Source of the DNA: Acinetobacter defluvii
GTDB taxonomy: Bacteria > Pseudomonadota > Gammaproteobacteria > Pseudomonadales > Moraxellaceae
Direction: 5' to 3'
Length of the DNA stretch: 64,000 bases
Assembly: GCF_001704615.3 (NCBI RefSeq)
Contig: NZ_CP029396.2
Span: 186,001-250,000, forward strand
The notes beneath the pieces are model-generated. The model saw only the letters and a list, made by a program, of their open reading frames with translations, did no database searches and was not told where the DNA came from. This document shows positions 1 to 9,729 of the stretch, piece by piece. Within the stretch, counting starts at the first letter, position 1, and every line of letters begins with the position of its first letter. Made by a program: the position numbers and the translations under genes.

Positions 1-1043
1 TAAACAGAAACGCCGTTAATGATATTGGCTTCTTTAAGTAGACCGCGTGGATCTTGCATCGCCATCGCCATTTGCCATTTTTTAGCTTCAGGACCACCGT
101 AGTAACGTGCGATTGTTTGGTCGATCAAATCGTTGGCAGACACCATTTTGCCGTCAATATCTTTGAATGATTTTGTATTTTGCGCGTCAATAACCGCCAA
201 GCTATACGCTGGCATAGCAAGTAAAGCTGTTTTTTGGTTGGTTGCTTGCAAATAATCTCGACCAGCTGGAGTACGTGCCGTTGCATTAGACAATGATTTA
301 TCTGGTGTACCTAAAATGTTTTCACGCACGTAATGTCTTGCAAGAGCTTCTTTTGAGCCAGGTGCAACAGACTTAAACAGTAGGGAAGCATTGGTATCGC
401 CACCCGGTAATTTAGACAACGTACATTGACCAGCTTGTGCTTCAGCAACCGTACAGAATTCAGCTTTATGCACGTTTAGGCGTTGATTAATCACTTCCTG
501 TTGAGAGCCAACTAATTTACCGCCGACTTGAGAAGTTTGAGTCGCCATATCAGCTGCTTGATCAATCACTTGACCAGATGCACTCGACATATTTGTATTT
601 TCAGCCAAAACCTCACAAGACTTAAAGCCTTGACCAGTATTGGCGCCATAAGCAAATTGTGCTTTTTTCATGGTATCTGACTGTAAAAGCGCTTGAATAC
701 CAGAGGCAATAGTTTGGGTGTTTTTAGTTGTCGCATCGGTAATTTGGTTAGCAGCTTGCGCCTTTTGCTTCACCGCAACTTTAAGCGCTGCAACGATGTT
801 TTCAGTCGAATCATCTAACTTTCTACGGGTACTTTGAGATACTTGTTGAATATCATTTGCTTGGTTGCTTGCATGCTTAGGAATCTGAGAAGACATCTCG
901 CTCATAATCGTACCCAAACCAACCGTAGCCCATTCAGCAAAAACAGGACTACTAATCACCAAAGTTGCACCTAAAATGACAGGTACAAACTTTGATTTTC
1001 CTTTAGGCTGTCTTAAAGTATTTTTACGCTTTCTCATAGTCAT
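1..1043 (-). CDS. Exported protein, probably conjugation-associated (partial at window edge)
   Basis: The reading frame is open from an ATG at 1043 down to base 1, so the C-terminus lies outside the window. The ATG overlaps the stop of the upstream gene (TAATG), which implies translational coupling; a second in-frame ATG sits two codons later. The N-terminus is basic (RKRKNTLRQPKGKSK) followed by a hydrophobic signal segment ending in SSPVFAEW, so export is likely. The mature part is helical and rich in Gln, Ala and Asn. It resembles its upstream neighbour in layout: a GTIMSEM-type stretch just after the signal, and an ANQI...IASGIQ stretch. I infer a tandem paralogue and a periplasmic or surface role in conjugation. 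No family was recognised with certainty. Confidence 0.6.
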   Translation of the reverse strand, partial: MTMRKRKNTLRQPKGKSKFVPVILGATLVISSPVFAEWATVGLGTIMSEMSSQIPKHASNQANDIQQVSQSTRRKLDDSTENIVAALKVAVKQKAQAANQITDATTKNTQTIASGIQALLQSDTMKKAQFAYGANTGQGFKSCEVLAENTNMSSASGQVIDQAADMATQTSQVGGKLVGSQQEVINQRLNVHKAEFCTVAEAQAGQCTLSKLPGGDTNASLLFKSVAPGSKEALARHYVRENILGTPDKSLSNATARTPAGRDYLQATNQKTALLAMPAYSLAVIDAQNTKSFKDIDGKMVSANDLIDQTIARYYGGPEAKKWQMAMAMQDPRGLLKEANIINGVSV

Positions 1044-1879
1044 TACTCAAAGAATTTGGCTGAAGCATTGGAGTTTGGTGTAGTGCGTTGCATCACATTA
1101 TTAGCCACCGAATAGTTAGCCAGTGATGAAAGAGTACTTCCAGCCATGTATTTATTTTGAAAATCAACGCAAGTTGATGAAGAGCATTCCATCAATCCGA
1201 CTGGAACAACGTTGTTAGATGCAATTGACGAGTAGTTCAATGCAACAGTCGCTTGCTGTTCAGAAAGTCGAGAACGAGAAAAAACAAAAGCAGTATCAAT
1301 GTCGCCATACTGCAGACCATTTGGAATCAAATTACAGACACCCATTTTTGCTTCTTCTACGCCACACGAGGTCGCCAAGTGAAACGCATATGGTGAGGTT
1401 GCTTCATCTGTTGAATTTGAGAAAAGTTTCCCTGAAACATCTTGCATGTATTTAGAAACGTTAAAGTCTTTTAAGTTTCTATTGAGATCGGTTTGTTCAC
1501 GTTCTTCAAGAGCCGTACAAAAAGCTGAATCAGGGAGGGCAGCATTCGTACCAGAATTTAAAATCGCTTTTTTGATCTCAATATTTTTATCGACACTTTG
1601 AATACCAGCAACGATCATTTCTGAATCACGCGTTTGGTTATCAACAATTTGATTTGCACTGACCGCTGTTTGTTGAGTAGATACACGCACAGCAGAACGT
1701 ACCATCAATTGCTGAGCTTGTATTGCAAGCTCAGAAAGGATAGTGCCAAGACTAAAAGCATTGGTAAAAAGTGGTACGGATAATAGACCAACCGTTAAAG
1801 TACCCACCGCAATTGCTTTAACAGGTGAAAACTGATTAACAGTAATTCTTCTTTTACGCAGATTATTTCTATTTTTCAT
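1043..1879 (-). CDS. Exported protein, tandem paralogue of the downstream gene
   Basis: 278 residues. A basic N-terminus (residues 1-20) and a hydrophobic segment ending near LFTNAF (about residue 42) form a signal peptide. The mature protein starts with SLGTILSELAIQAQQ, which parallels GLGTIMSEMSSQI in the next gene, and carries SANQIV...MIVAGIQSVDK, again shared in pattern. Several Cys residues (FCTALEE, TSCGVEE, GVCNL, MECSSSTC) suggest periplasmic disulphides. It lies in a tight minus-strand cluster with a 12-base gap from the gene upstream. I infer a type IV secretion or pilus-assembly accessory protein, but no named family was recognised. Confidence 0.6.
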   Translation of the reverse strand: MKNRNNLRKRRITVNQFSPVKAIAVGTLTVGLLSVPLFTNAFSLGTILSELAIQAQQLMVRSAVRVSTQQTAVSANQIVDNQTRDSEMIVAGIQSVDKNIEIKKAILNSGTNAALPDSAFCTALEEREQTDLNRNLKDFNVSKYMQDVSGKLFSNSTDEATSPYAFHLATSCGVEEAKMGVCNLIPNGLQYGDIDTAFVFSRSRLSEQQATVALNYSSIASNNVVPVGLMECSSSTCVDFQNKYMAGSTLSSLANYSVANNVMQRTTPNSNASAKFFE

Positions 1880-1891
1880 ACCACCCCCAAC

Positions 1892-2854
1892 TTAAGAGAA
1901 AAAGTCTTTAATTGATTGGGTGACAGAAGTAGATTCTGAACTTGAAGTTTTTGCGTTAGACGGTGTGCTAGTACTGGCTTTTTGATCAGTTGAATAAGAA
2001 ACTGGACTAGTCGAGCTACTACCATTGATTGTATAAGTATCTCCACCCTCAAAAGCACCGCTAGGCATAACTAGACCAGGATCAAGTTTACCAAGTTGAC
2101 CATTCACAGCAGTACCAAGCGCACCCGATACATCAGTATATTGACCAGCTTTGTTGATTTCACCTATAACATCATTCAATGGGCCAACAAGTTCAGTACT
2201 TGCAGTTTTCATTGCGTCACACGCTTTTTTAGTCGCGTAATCGACAACCATTTGTTGCGCTGCATTGATGATTGTATCAAGTGATGGAATAGTCACAGAA
2301 AGGTCAATGATTTTACCGATGTCAGCAAAACAGCCACCTTGACTAGCTGGACTGAACATTTTGTTAATATCGATTGGACGACCCCAAACCGTCATTTGTA
2401 GATCTAAGTTGTCTTTAACGACTTTACCGATCCCATCAGTTGCACATGATTCAATATTGGTTTGAATGTTTTGAGCAGCTGCTTGTTCACCTTTTTTAAC
2501 CGCCATGAAGTTGTTTTCAGCAGCAGTAGAGTTGAATGACGAATTAGAACTGGTAGACGAATAATATCCGCTATTTGAATTCGACAAAGGCGTATCACCA
2601 CCAGAGCTACTTGCAATGGTCGATGATGTTGCGATGTTTAAGTTACCCATGTTTTGAGTATTACTGGTAACAGAAGCAACGGAACTTTGTTGAACTGCAA
2701 TAGCACTTGAACACCCAATAACGGTAGCAACAAAAATGCTTAAAGCACTTTTAGTTTTAAAAGCTGGCTTAACATTTTGTAGATTAGGGTTAGTCCTTAA
2801 AGTCTTGCCCCGAACTTGTTGTAGCCTTTTAGCTTTCTTGTGATTGTTACGCAT
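1892..2854 (-). CDS. Exported Ser/Thr/Asn-rich protein, probably conjugation-associated
   Basis: 320 residues from the ATG at 2854, which has AAAGGG about nine bases upstream; the earlier in-frame ATG at 2899 lies inside the neighbouring gene and is less likely. A strongly basic N-terminus leads into a hydrophobic stretch (SALSIFVATVIGCSSAIA, about residues 35-52) that could be a signal peptide or a lipid-attachment segment. A low-complexity Ser/Asn/Thr region follows. The middle is conserved-looking and helical, with two Cys (GGCFADIGKIIDL and KKACDAM). The C-terminal 70 residues are again Ser/Thr-rich. The exported design and the neighbours suggest a conjugation apparatus component. The exact family is unknown. 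Confidence 0.6.
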   Translation of the reverse strand: MRNNHKKAKRLQQVRGKTLRTNPNLQNVKPAFKTKSALSIFVATVIGCSSAIAVQQSSVASVTSNTQNMGNLNIATSSTIASSSGGDTPLSNSNSGYYSSTSSNSSFNSTAAENNFMAVKKGEQAAAQNIQTNIESCATDGIGKVVKDNLDLQMTVWGRPIDINKMFSPASQGGCFADIGKIIDLSVTIPSLDTIINAAQQMVVDYATKKACDAMKTASTELVGPLNDVIGEINKAGQYTDVSGALGTAVNGQLGKLDPGLVMPSGAFEGGDTYTINGSSSTSPVSYSTDQKASTSTPSNAKTSSSESTSVTQSIKDFFS

Positions 2855-2879
2855 ATCTAGCCCTTTAAAAGAGTTATGA

Positions 2880-3686
2880 TTAATGTTTTTTAGAAGCAAG
2901 TTCGCAAAGCACTACAACATCTTTTACTACAGCTTCACTACTTAAATATAAGGTAGCTATAAGGTGTTTTAACTCATATATCCTTTTAGCGAACTTATAT
3001 ATAGAATCATAATACCATTCTTCACCATATTGTAGTATATACTTCTCATTGGTTAAACATAGTTTTATGAATTCTTTTAAAATAGGACGCTTAAAAATAA
3101 TAGCTGTCGTAATATATATAAACTGAGTACTAACCAAACACATTAAAGTATTAATTAGCTCTACTTCCTCTTTTAAGCATTCCTGTAAAACCGATGGCTT
3201 TAGGGTTTTAGAAAAACCTTCCTCAGTCACAATATCTTTTAAAAAACCTGAATCCGAGTACTTATTTTTCAGAAAATTACTTAATTCATGCACGTTCTTT
3301 AAGTAAATATTGATCTGATCTTTAGACGCAGTTTTGAAATGTTCCTCTACACGTTTTGGATCGTTTAACGTGATGTCGAGCATTTCAGATTCATTATTTT
3401 TTTGATTTAAAAGCACAAAAGCGGTGAAGCTGGTAACTTTGCGTGTTTCGCCAAGATAGCCACTACTGCAAGCATTCAAAAAAACAAGGCAATGCTGTTC
3501 AGTAAGATACAAGCCGTATTCTTTTGGTGTACCTGGTTCAAAGAAATTGAGTGAACGCTTATCAAAATGAAAAGTGTTCTCTAAGGTCTGACAAAAGTAG
3601 TTAATAGAGTGTACAAAAGCTTCTGGTACAAAGGTTGTAGGCTCTTGAGACAATGCTATGTTTTGGCTTTCTATGCTCATTCCCAC
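2880..3686 (-). CDS. Hypothetical protein
   Basis: 268 residues if translation starts at the GTG at 3686, which has AGAGG eight bases upstream; an ATG two codons later (3680) is the alternative. It is an acidic-to-neutral, largely helical cytoplasmic protein with no signal peptide. One hydrophobic stretch (LINTLMCLVSTQFIYITTAIIF, about residues 178-199) might be a membrane segment or a buried helix. It starts right after the 3690-4118 gene and its end overlaps the leader of the next gene, so it belongs to the same minus-strand transcript. I do not recognise the family. Confidence 0.55.
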   Translation of the reverse strand: MGMSIESQNIALSQEPTTFVPEAFVHSINYFCQTLENTFHFDKRSLNFFEPGTPKEYGLYLTEQHCLVFLNACSSGYLGETRKVTSFTAFVLLNQKNNESEMLDITLNDPKRVEEHFKTASKDQINIYLKNVHELSNFLKNKYSDSGFLKDIVTEEGFSKTLKPSVLQECLKEEVELINTLMCLVSTQFIYITTAIIFKRPILKEFIKLCLTNEKYILQYGEEWYYDSIYKFAKRIYELKHLIATLYLSSEAVVKDVVVLCELASKKH

Positions 3687-3689
3687 GAT

Positions 3690-4118
3690 TTAGTCCTCTT
3701 TGAGAGGTAGGGCGTAATAGCCCATTTGACTTAAAACACGTAAAGGAATATCAAAGTTAAGACTTTGCGTTAGACCAGATTTAGGGTTAAAGGTTTTAGC
3801 TGAAGCTATAAACAAAGTTTGCTCATTAATAAACACTTGAATGCTATTCGTGACTTTTTGTTCATCAAGTATGACGCCACATACAATATCTAATTTCACA
3901 TCAAACGTATAAGCATCCATTTGAACGTCTATTGATTCCCAATCGATCGTCATGAACAAGTTTTGGTTTTCAAATTCCAAATTACCTTCTTCAAGAGCTT
4001 TATGGATTAATCCCTTTTCTAATAATTCCAAGTAAAACGCATGTAAAGGCGTTGCATCTGCAAAACCATGAGGATTAAACGGCGTTCTTGTCGGTTCAGT
4101 GATTTTAGTTTGAATCAT
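3690..4118 (-). CDS. Hypothetical protein, 142 residues
   Basis: The start at 4118 is preferred over the ATG at 4130 because GGAG lies about ten bases upstream of it. The protein is small and soluble, with alternating beta strands (NLFMTIDWESIDVQMDAYTFDVKLDIVCGVI) and no signal peptide or membrane segment. It sits in the minus-strand backbone cluster between a coiled-coil protein and another unknown. A 68-base AT-rich gap separates it from the upstream gene. No known motif was found. Confidence 0.5.
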   Translation of the reverse strand: MIQTKITEPTRTPFNPHGFADATPLHAFYLELLEKGLIHKALEEGNLEFENQNLFMTIDWESIDVQMDAYTFDVKLDIVCGVILDEQKVTNSIQVFINEQTLFIASAKTFNPKSGLTQSLNFDIPLRVLSQMGYYALPLKED

Positions 4119-4186
4119 GTTTAACTCCATTAAAGGGTATTTAGATTCTATCTTAAAACACCCTAAATGTTTTTATTTAAAATTAA

Positions 4187-5080
4187 TTAAAACCCATTGC
4201 TATAAGTTGAAGCGCTTTCTTTAGTTTTAACGTTTTCAAGATTGCTTTGCGTAATAGTATCTTTGTAATGCTGACTAAACGTATTTTTACCCGTTTCGTT
4301 TATGTTCTTAAGCTCATTTTTAATGACCTTAAGATAGTCTTGATATTTTGGTGACTGTTCTACATAAACTTCGGTCGCTGCAATTGAGAACATGTTCTTA
4401 TCATTGGTTGCGATCGGAAATAGGGCAGTATAGGAAGCATCTTGCTTGAGCTGGTCTACAGTTGTTTGTTGCTCAATGATCTTCGCCTGATAGTCCAACA
4501 ATGTTTTATTGATGTTTTCATGACTATGGATAACGAAATTCAACTGTCTGTCATTCGGACGTTCAAGGGTAAACGGCTGATCGATACCAGAAAGCTTATT
4601 ACAGATCTCCATATTGTATCGGTAGGCTTCAAACGAGTCTGAAAAGTGATTAAAGTCTTTTCGGAGAGCATTATTGTTTTCTAAGTCTTGCTGAAAGTCT
4701 TGAAAGCATTGCAATACATATTCATCTTCATTTTTTTCAACGAATAATTGAGCGATGTTGGAGCACTGGTGCCGTTCGCAGAGATCCGCAAGCTTTTGAA
4801 TGCTTTTAACCTCATTTTTCTTTTCTAAGATATTGCGTAAATGTAGCTGAGTTGCCCGATACTCTTGCATCAACATATTGTGATGCTCGACAAATAGCTC
4901 ATAATCGCTTTTAAGGTACGGACTGGCACCTTCAATCTCACGCTCTACCTTTTCATGCTTAGAGTTGATTTGAACACGCTCACGCGTGGTATTCACTGTA
5001 TTTTGACCAAAACCACCTAAGATTTTATCAAAAGTAATCATCGCATCGATGTCGCCAGTTACGTTTTTATAGAGATCCAT
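4187..5080 (-). CDS. Coiled-coil hypothetical protein
   Basis: 297 residues, starting two bases after the stop of the 1468-residue gene, so the two are probably co-translated. The protein is almost entirely helical with heptad-like patterns (about residues 60-110 and 180-215) and is rich in Glu, Gln, Asn and Lys. There is no signal peptide. The coupling suggests a partner or scaffold for the giant protein encoded upstream. No family was recognised. Confidence 0.55.
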   Translation of the reverse strand: MDLYKNVTGDIDAMITFDKILGGFGQNTVNTTRERVQINSKHEKVEREIEGASPYLKSDYELFVEHHNMLMQEYRATQLHLRNILEKKNEVKSIQKLADLCERHQCSNIAQLFVEKNEDEYVLQCFQDFQQDLENNNALRKDFNHFSDSFEAYRYNMEICNKLSGIDQPFTLERPNDRQLNFVIHSHENINKTLLDYQAKIIEQQTTVDQLKQDASYTALFPIATNDKNMFSIAATEVYVEQSPKYQDYLKVIKNELKNINETGKNTFSQHYKDTITQSNLENVKTKESASTYSNGF

Positions 5081-5082
5081 GA

Positions 5083-8000
5083 TTAACGCCCCAATGTTTG
5101 ATCATTGTCATGATCGTTTCTACGTGCGACTTCTAAATCTATATGCTTATCAAGGTCACTCAAAAATTGAGATGTCGTATTTTTCTCAAGCTTTACTTGG
5201 TCTAAGTAGTTTTTAGTATTGAGATTCAAACCATCTTGGAGCGCTTCTAAGCGTAGGCCAGTTTTATCAAAATCAGCTTCAAGGATCTGATTCACTTCTT
5301 TGATTTTTTCCATGTCTTGCTGTTCTAGACGGTGTAACTTCACATCCTCATGAATCGCAGCGATATAGTGATCGGTTAAGATCTCTTGCTTTAAGTGCTG
5401 AAGCGCAATTTCCACGTTTCCTGTTTCGGCAATCACGGCGTTGAAGCTGTCAAAGATTTGACCTGTTTCAGCCGAGTTTCTAAATTCAACAATACGAGGC
5501 TCAACACTATTAAGGTTTACAAACTTGGCATCACCATACGCAGTAGGTAGTACTAGATGATCATCCATACATTCAAAAAGTTGCTTATATTCAGCATTCA
5601 TAAGATTTGATGCTGCTTGAAGCTTTAAATCTTGTTGTAACGTGTCTAGGCGTTGGTTGAGATGTAGAAAGCTTTGAACATACATCTCGTTTTGAGAGTT
5701 TTCAGGCGCAACAACGGTTGAGGCCATACCTTTAACAACATTTTTCAGTTGCGTATTTTGAATCTGATCAGCAATTTGATTAAGCGCGTTAATGTGATCG
5801 GCTTTCACAAGGTTATTGTTTTTCAGTTGTTCAATAAATTGATTTTGTTCAATCACTTTTTCACTTTCCTTTTCGCTGAATAACGAATCTTTAATTTGTT
5901 GTTTCACCTGGTCCAAGTTAGAGAAGAGGTGAAGTACTTCTTGTTCATTGCTGTTATTGACTGCATTTAGCAATGTAACAAACACATCATGGCTGATTAG
6001 TTGTTGCTGATTATTTTCCGCATTCTGAAATTCAGCAATTTGGCTACGGCTAATGACTTCAACACCAACATCATTGATATAGCTTGCACCAATCGGGGAG
6101 AGTTGATTATCTGGAGCTTTTACGGCGTAGTACTCGCCTGATTTGCCATCATCTTTGGCGCATAGACCAATATATGTATTGCCATCTTGCGTAATGATTT
6201 TTGAACCGATGCTATTGAGTGCTGCAGAGGGTTGTAACGTACTCAAGGTTTGAATCAATTCTTTTTCGCGATTTTGATGAATTGCATTACTTACTGCTTG
6301 GTAAACTTCAGGATCTAAATAAGTCACCTGATTGGCAGATTCTTCATTGAGCGCCGTGACAGTATTCCACTCTAAAATATCTTTACGCGGTATCGTTGTA
6401 ATACCGGCATTAATAATATCTTCCGTGGTAATTTGACGATCAAGGTTGGTAATGGCCACGGCGTTGTATTCGGGTGCAATTGATTTATGACCTTCCGAAT
6501 CTGAAGTCAGTACCACGAATTGACCGTAATCCGTTTTCACCATAGCACCTACAACACTGAGCTTGCCTTCCAAAATCATTTTTGAAAGTTCAAGTTCACG
6601 TTCGGCAGATCTGGCGTAAGTATTAGTCTGTTCTGCAGTATTGTTGATGGTATCGGCTTTGAGCTTGTCTAAGTATTCGCTTGAAAATTTACCAAGCGTA
6701 TTTAACTCGTCTATCGGCTCGACAGACTCCAGCTCATACAGTGGAACGGTAGAGGATTCATTCACGATGTCTTTAAGATAAAGCACATCTTTTTCAGTGA
6801 TATTTTCGAGATCTTCAATCACCGAAAGAGGCACAACGATCGCACGTTTATCCAGATTATCGGAAGCTATATCCAAAACAACCATATTGGTTTGGGTTGT
6901 TTCATCTTCATAAACCATACCGACAAACTGTTCAATTTCAGCATTAGAAACATTGTTGTGACGGTCTTTAAAGAATGCTTCTAAGTCAGAATCATGATCA
7001 ACATAAATACTGTCATAAGGGTTCATTGGTTTACCGTCATTGTTTTGGTCTTGGCTTTGCGGTGCTGATTGAGTTGCCGACTGTTCTGCAGTATTGCCTT
7101 TAAACTTACCCAAAAGGTTTGAAAGTTTAGATTTGGCTTTCTTTACTTGATCCGAAATCATTTGACCTGATTGATAGGCACGTTGAATAAACTGATCTTT
7201 GTATGAAGCTTTGGCTTCTTCAGTCATTTGTTCTGGATCTTGCCCTAATGGATATTCGGCACCAAGGAACATACGTGCTTGTTCTAAATACTGAGAACAA
7301 ATGGGTTCAAAAAAGCGACCTTCAAACTCATGGATCTTTTCAGACTTAATGCCTTCGTGCAGTTCTTCAATTGAGAGAAACGTTACTTTGTCTTCAATCG
7401 TTTCTAAATAGAACGGCGTAATCGGGGTAGGTGCATCGCTACCTTCCACTTGAGGCGGTAAATCTGCTTCCTTAACCAGTTTGATAAATGGGGTAGAGGA
7501 TTCAACACCTTCGACAGAATCCTTACCGACTACATCAATCACGATGTATTGTTCACCGTCAATGGCATAGACTTTAGCGACATTTAGATCGAATTCTTCT
7601 AAGGTAACGCCGTCACGGTCTTTATTCAGTTGAGTGGTATATGGATCGTTTAAAAGAGGCAACATTTGCTCTTTTGAGATCGGTTTTAAAATATCGGCAT
7701 TCTTACCAGGTTCAGTCAATTTTGATTTATCGGCTGTATTGGCAAGCTGTTCGGGTTGTTGTGCGTCTGGATGGTTACTTTTAACGGTAACATCAGGATT
7801 GATTGCTTTATCCCAAATATTTTTCAGGTTATCAAGGCTTTTGTTCTTGTTGAACATGGCCATAATCGCTGCAATGATCAACTTGATTGTTTTCTTAACC
7901 AGTTCAATCATGACTGCAATCATTTTTGCACTGAGCGCAGCGAGTTCATCAGCGACCGTGCGTGGATGGCCGTGGCTATTTTCACGCGCTAAAGGAGGAC

Positions 8001-9489
8001 GTTCGTTACCTTCCTCATTTCGCATATCCTTAAAGCTTTTAGAGGCAACGCTACTTGCAGCCAAACTTGCTTTGTCTTGTGGACCACCAGCAATGTTTAA
8101 TGTGCTCTTTGGTGTACCTTTTGGTGCATTCGGATCAGCTGATTCAACATCTTCCTTTACTGTCTCTTTAGTCTTCTGATTTTCTTTATGTTCTTTCAAA
8201 AGTAGAGCAGCTTGCAACTGGTCGCTATGTTCACGGGTTTCTAATAACTGAATTACTTCCTTGGTTAACGTGTCCGTATTGAATTCAAGATAGTGAATCT
8301 CAAGTTGTTCAAGTCGAGCAGCTGTATGGTCGCTATTCACACGCCATTGATCCATGACGATAGTTTTTGGCACTAAGCCAAGTTCTTCAGCTTCAATCCC
8401 ACGAATTAAGCAAAAGTCACGCACTTGGCGCATCAATGCGTTAATTTGGTTTTTATCGGTTAATTCACCTGAAAAATAGGTATTCGGTGCACCCGTAACT
8501 TCGTTGTAGATCTGCTGCTTTGCTTCACGCACGACTTGGTTTTGGTTAATCAAGCCTTCAATCGCGAATTGACGATTACTCAGGAAGTTGAGGGCATTTT
8601 CTTTAGTTGCACCCTTCAGGCTTAAACCATAGTAGGGCTGAGTGACAAAAGATTTTGTCTCAAAGTTAAAGAGGGTTTTTTCAGCCACTTGAACGGCTTC
8701 AAATGGATTCTCTTCTTTGGAAAGGAGGAAATCAGGATCATTGTCTGATAGGAATAATTTAGAGTCTGCAGTTGTATATACACGGTCTTCAACTGGCAAT
8801 GAACTGTTATTTTCAGCAATATTGCCTAATCCTTGGTCCAGTGCGTTTTTAGTCTGGATTTTATTCAGATCCGCAATAAACTTAAGATCATCATCATTCT
8901 GCAGATCAAGCCCGATGTCTGCAAAGAATTCTAATTGACTGGCTGGATCTCTTTGCTCAAGTGCATCAAATACTTTACCAATCAGAACAGGATCAAGTTC
9001 AGCTAAATCATTGACAGTGACAGCGGAAAGATCAAACGTGTTTTCAGGAATGATGGACTGTTCATTCTCGTAGATCGGGTAGCTACTACGCTCATAATCA
9101 CCTTCGTCAAAAAACATCGGTTCATCATCGTTCAACCGAGTATCTTCAAGAGGGGGAGCGTAATCATAATCTGGGTGCCCAGGAGGTACAGAGTTACCGC
9201 CCATAGGCTGATCATATTGATACCCATCATCTTGCATGACTGGCGGTTCTTCCATTAATGGAGGTTCAGATAGGGGATCTTTGGGATGTGGTTCAGACTG
9301 GTATTGTTGCGATTGATCTTGTGCAACATTGTTTTGTTGTGGCGTAGGCTGGATGGATTGAAATTCCACGCCGTCCAAACTTAAATCATCCCACTGTTCC
9401 AGGCCCTCATTGAAAGTTAATGATTGGCCGTCTTGCAGTTGATCAAGTGTTTGCTCGTCAAAATTATCTTGTTTAGGGCTTTGGTCCAT
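5083..9489 (-). CDS. Giant 1468-residue plasmid protein with four imperfect modules
   Basis: The first 200 residues are Pro/Asp/Gln-rich and disordered. Helical sections follow. A hydrophobic/amphipathic stretch lies near residues 525-550 (MIAVMIELVKKTIKLIIAAI), which could touch a membrane. Four beta-rich modules start near residues 630, 858, 981 and 1095. Each begins with a strand such as KVYAIDGEQYIVIDV, MVYEDETTQTNMVVLDI, MVKTDYGQFVVLTSD or KIITQDGNTYIGLCA and ends with an I/V-rich strand before an acidic helix. The C-terminus is coiled coil. Encoded next to the DarB-like gene, it could be a polyvalent protein transferred with the plasmid or a scaffold. Its function is unknown. Confidence 0.6.
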   Translation of the reverse strand: MDQSPKQDNFDEQTLDQLQDGQSLTFNEGLEQWDDLSLDGVEFQSIQPTPQQNNVAQDQSQQYQSEPHPKDPLSEPPLMEEPPVMQDDGYQYDQPMGGNSVPPGHPDYDYAPPLEDTRLNDDEPMFFDEGDYERSSYPIYENEQSIIPENTFDLSAVTVNDLAELDPVLIGKVFDALEQRDPASQLEFFADIGLDLQNDDDLKFIADLNKIQTKNALDQGLGNIAENNSSLPVEDRVYTTADSKLFLSDNDPDFLLSKEENPFEAVQVAEKTLFNFETKSFVTQPYYGLSLKGATKENALNFLSNRQFAIEGLINQNQVVREAKQQIYNEVTGAPNTYFSGELTDKNQINALMRQVRDFCLIRGIEAEELGLVPKTIVMDQWRVNSDHTAARLEQLEIHYLEFNTDTLTKEVIQLLETREHSDQLQAALLLKEHKENQKTKETVKEDVESADPNAPKGTPKSTLNIAGGPQDKASLAASSVASKSFKDMRNEEGNERPPLARENSHGHPRTVADELAALSAKMIAVMIELVKKTIKLIIAAIMAMFNKNKSLDNLKNIWDKAINPDVTVKSNHPDAQQPEQLANTADKSKLTEPGKNADILKPISKEQMLPLLNDPYTTQLNKDRDGVTLEEFDLNVAKVYAIDGEQYIVIDVVGKDSVEGVESSTPFIKLVKEADLPPQVEGSDAPTPITPFYLETIEDKVTFLSIEELHEGIKSEKIHEFEGRFFEPICSQYLEQARMFLGAEYPLGQDPEQMTEEAKASYKDQFIQRAYQSGQMISDQVKKAKSKLSNLLGKFKGNTAEQSATQSAPQSQDQNNDGKPMNPYDSIYVDHDSDLEAFFKDRHNNVSNAEIEQFVGMVYEDETTQTNMVVLDIASDNLDKRAIVVPLSVIEDLENITEKDVLYLKDIVNESSTVPLYELESVEPIDELNTLGKFSSEYLDKLKADTINNTAEQTNTYARSAERELELSKMILEGKLSVVGAMVKTDYGQFVVLTSDSEGHKSIAPEYNAVAITNLDRQITTEDIINAGITTIPRKDILEWNTVTALNEESANQVTYLDPEVYQAVSNAIHQNREKELIQTLSTLQPSAALNSIGSKIITQDGNTYIGLCAKDDGKSGEYYAVKAPDNQLSPIGASYINDVGVEVISRSQIAEFQNAENNQQQLISHDVFVTLLNAVNNSNEQEVLHLFSNLDQVKQQIKDSLFSEKESEKVIEQNQFIEQLKNNNLVKADHINALNQIADQIQNTQLKNVVKGMASTVVAPENSQNEMYVQSFLHLNQRLDTLQQDLKLQAASNLMNAEYKQLFECMDDHLVLPTAYGDAKFVNLNSVEPRIVEFRNSAETGQIFDSFNAVIAETGNVEIALQHLKQEILTDHYIAAIHEDVKLHRLEQQDMEKIKEVNQILEADFDKTGLRLEALQDGLNLNTKNYLDQVKLEKNTTSQFLSDLDKHIDLEVARRNDHDNDQTLGR

Positions 9490-9522
9490 ATTTGATCCTT
9501 ATGACAGGTGGCCTTTCTGATT

Positions 9523-9672
9523 TTAAGAGTCCTTTTTAGAATCTGTATCAACATTCCAAATAAAGTCTTCTTTAAAGTCAGAATTAAAACCAGTTGTGAT
9601 GTCTAATTCACTGTCAAAATCCACTAAATCTGAGTTATTAGAAGATTCCTCTAAGGGATTAGAGTTGCACAT
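9523..9672 (-). CDS. Small acidic protein
   Basis: 49 residues from the ATG at 9672, which has AGG about seven bases upstream; an in-frame ATG at 9729 has no ribosome-binding site and abuts the palindrome at 9730. The peptide is strongly acidic (many Asp/Glu, few Lys, no Arg) and has two Trp/Tyr-type aromatics only. It lies immediately upstream of the 1468-residue gene on the same strand. Small acidic plasmid proteins can be DNA mimics, but nothing here proves that; it may also simply be a leader peptide. Confidence 0.35.
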   Translation of the reverse strand: MCNSNPLEESSNNSDLVDFDSELDITTGFNSDFKEDFIWNVDTDSKKDS

Positions 9673-9729
9673 AAAATACCTGTATTTGTTTTTTAAAACG
9701 TCAATGTGATCGTCACAGATATGATACAT

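Noticed and set aside
7634..8179. 181-codon frame antisense to the 1468-residue gene
   Set aside because: It is a shadow frame of a clearly better supported gene on the other strand, as are the plus-strand frames inside the DarB-like gene.
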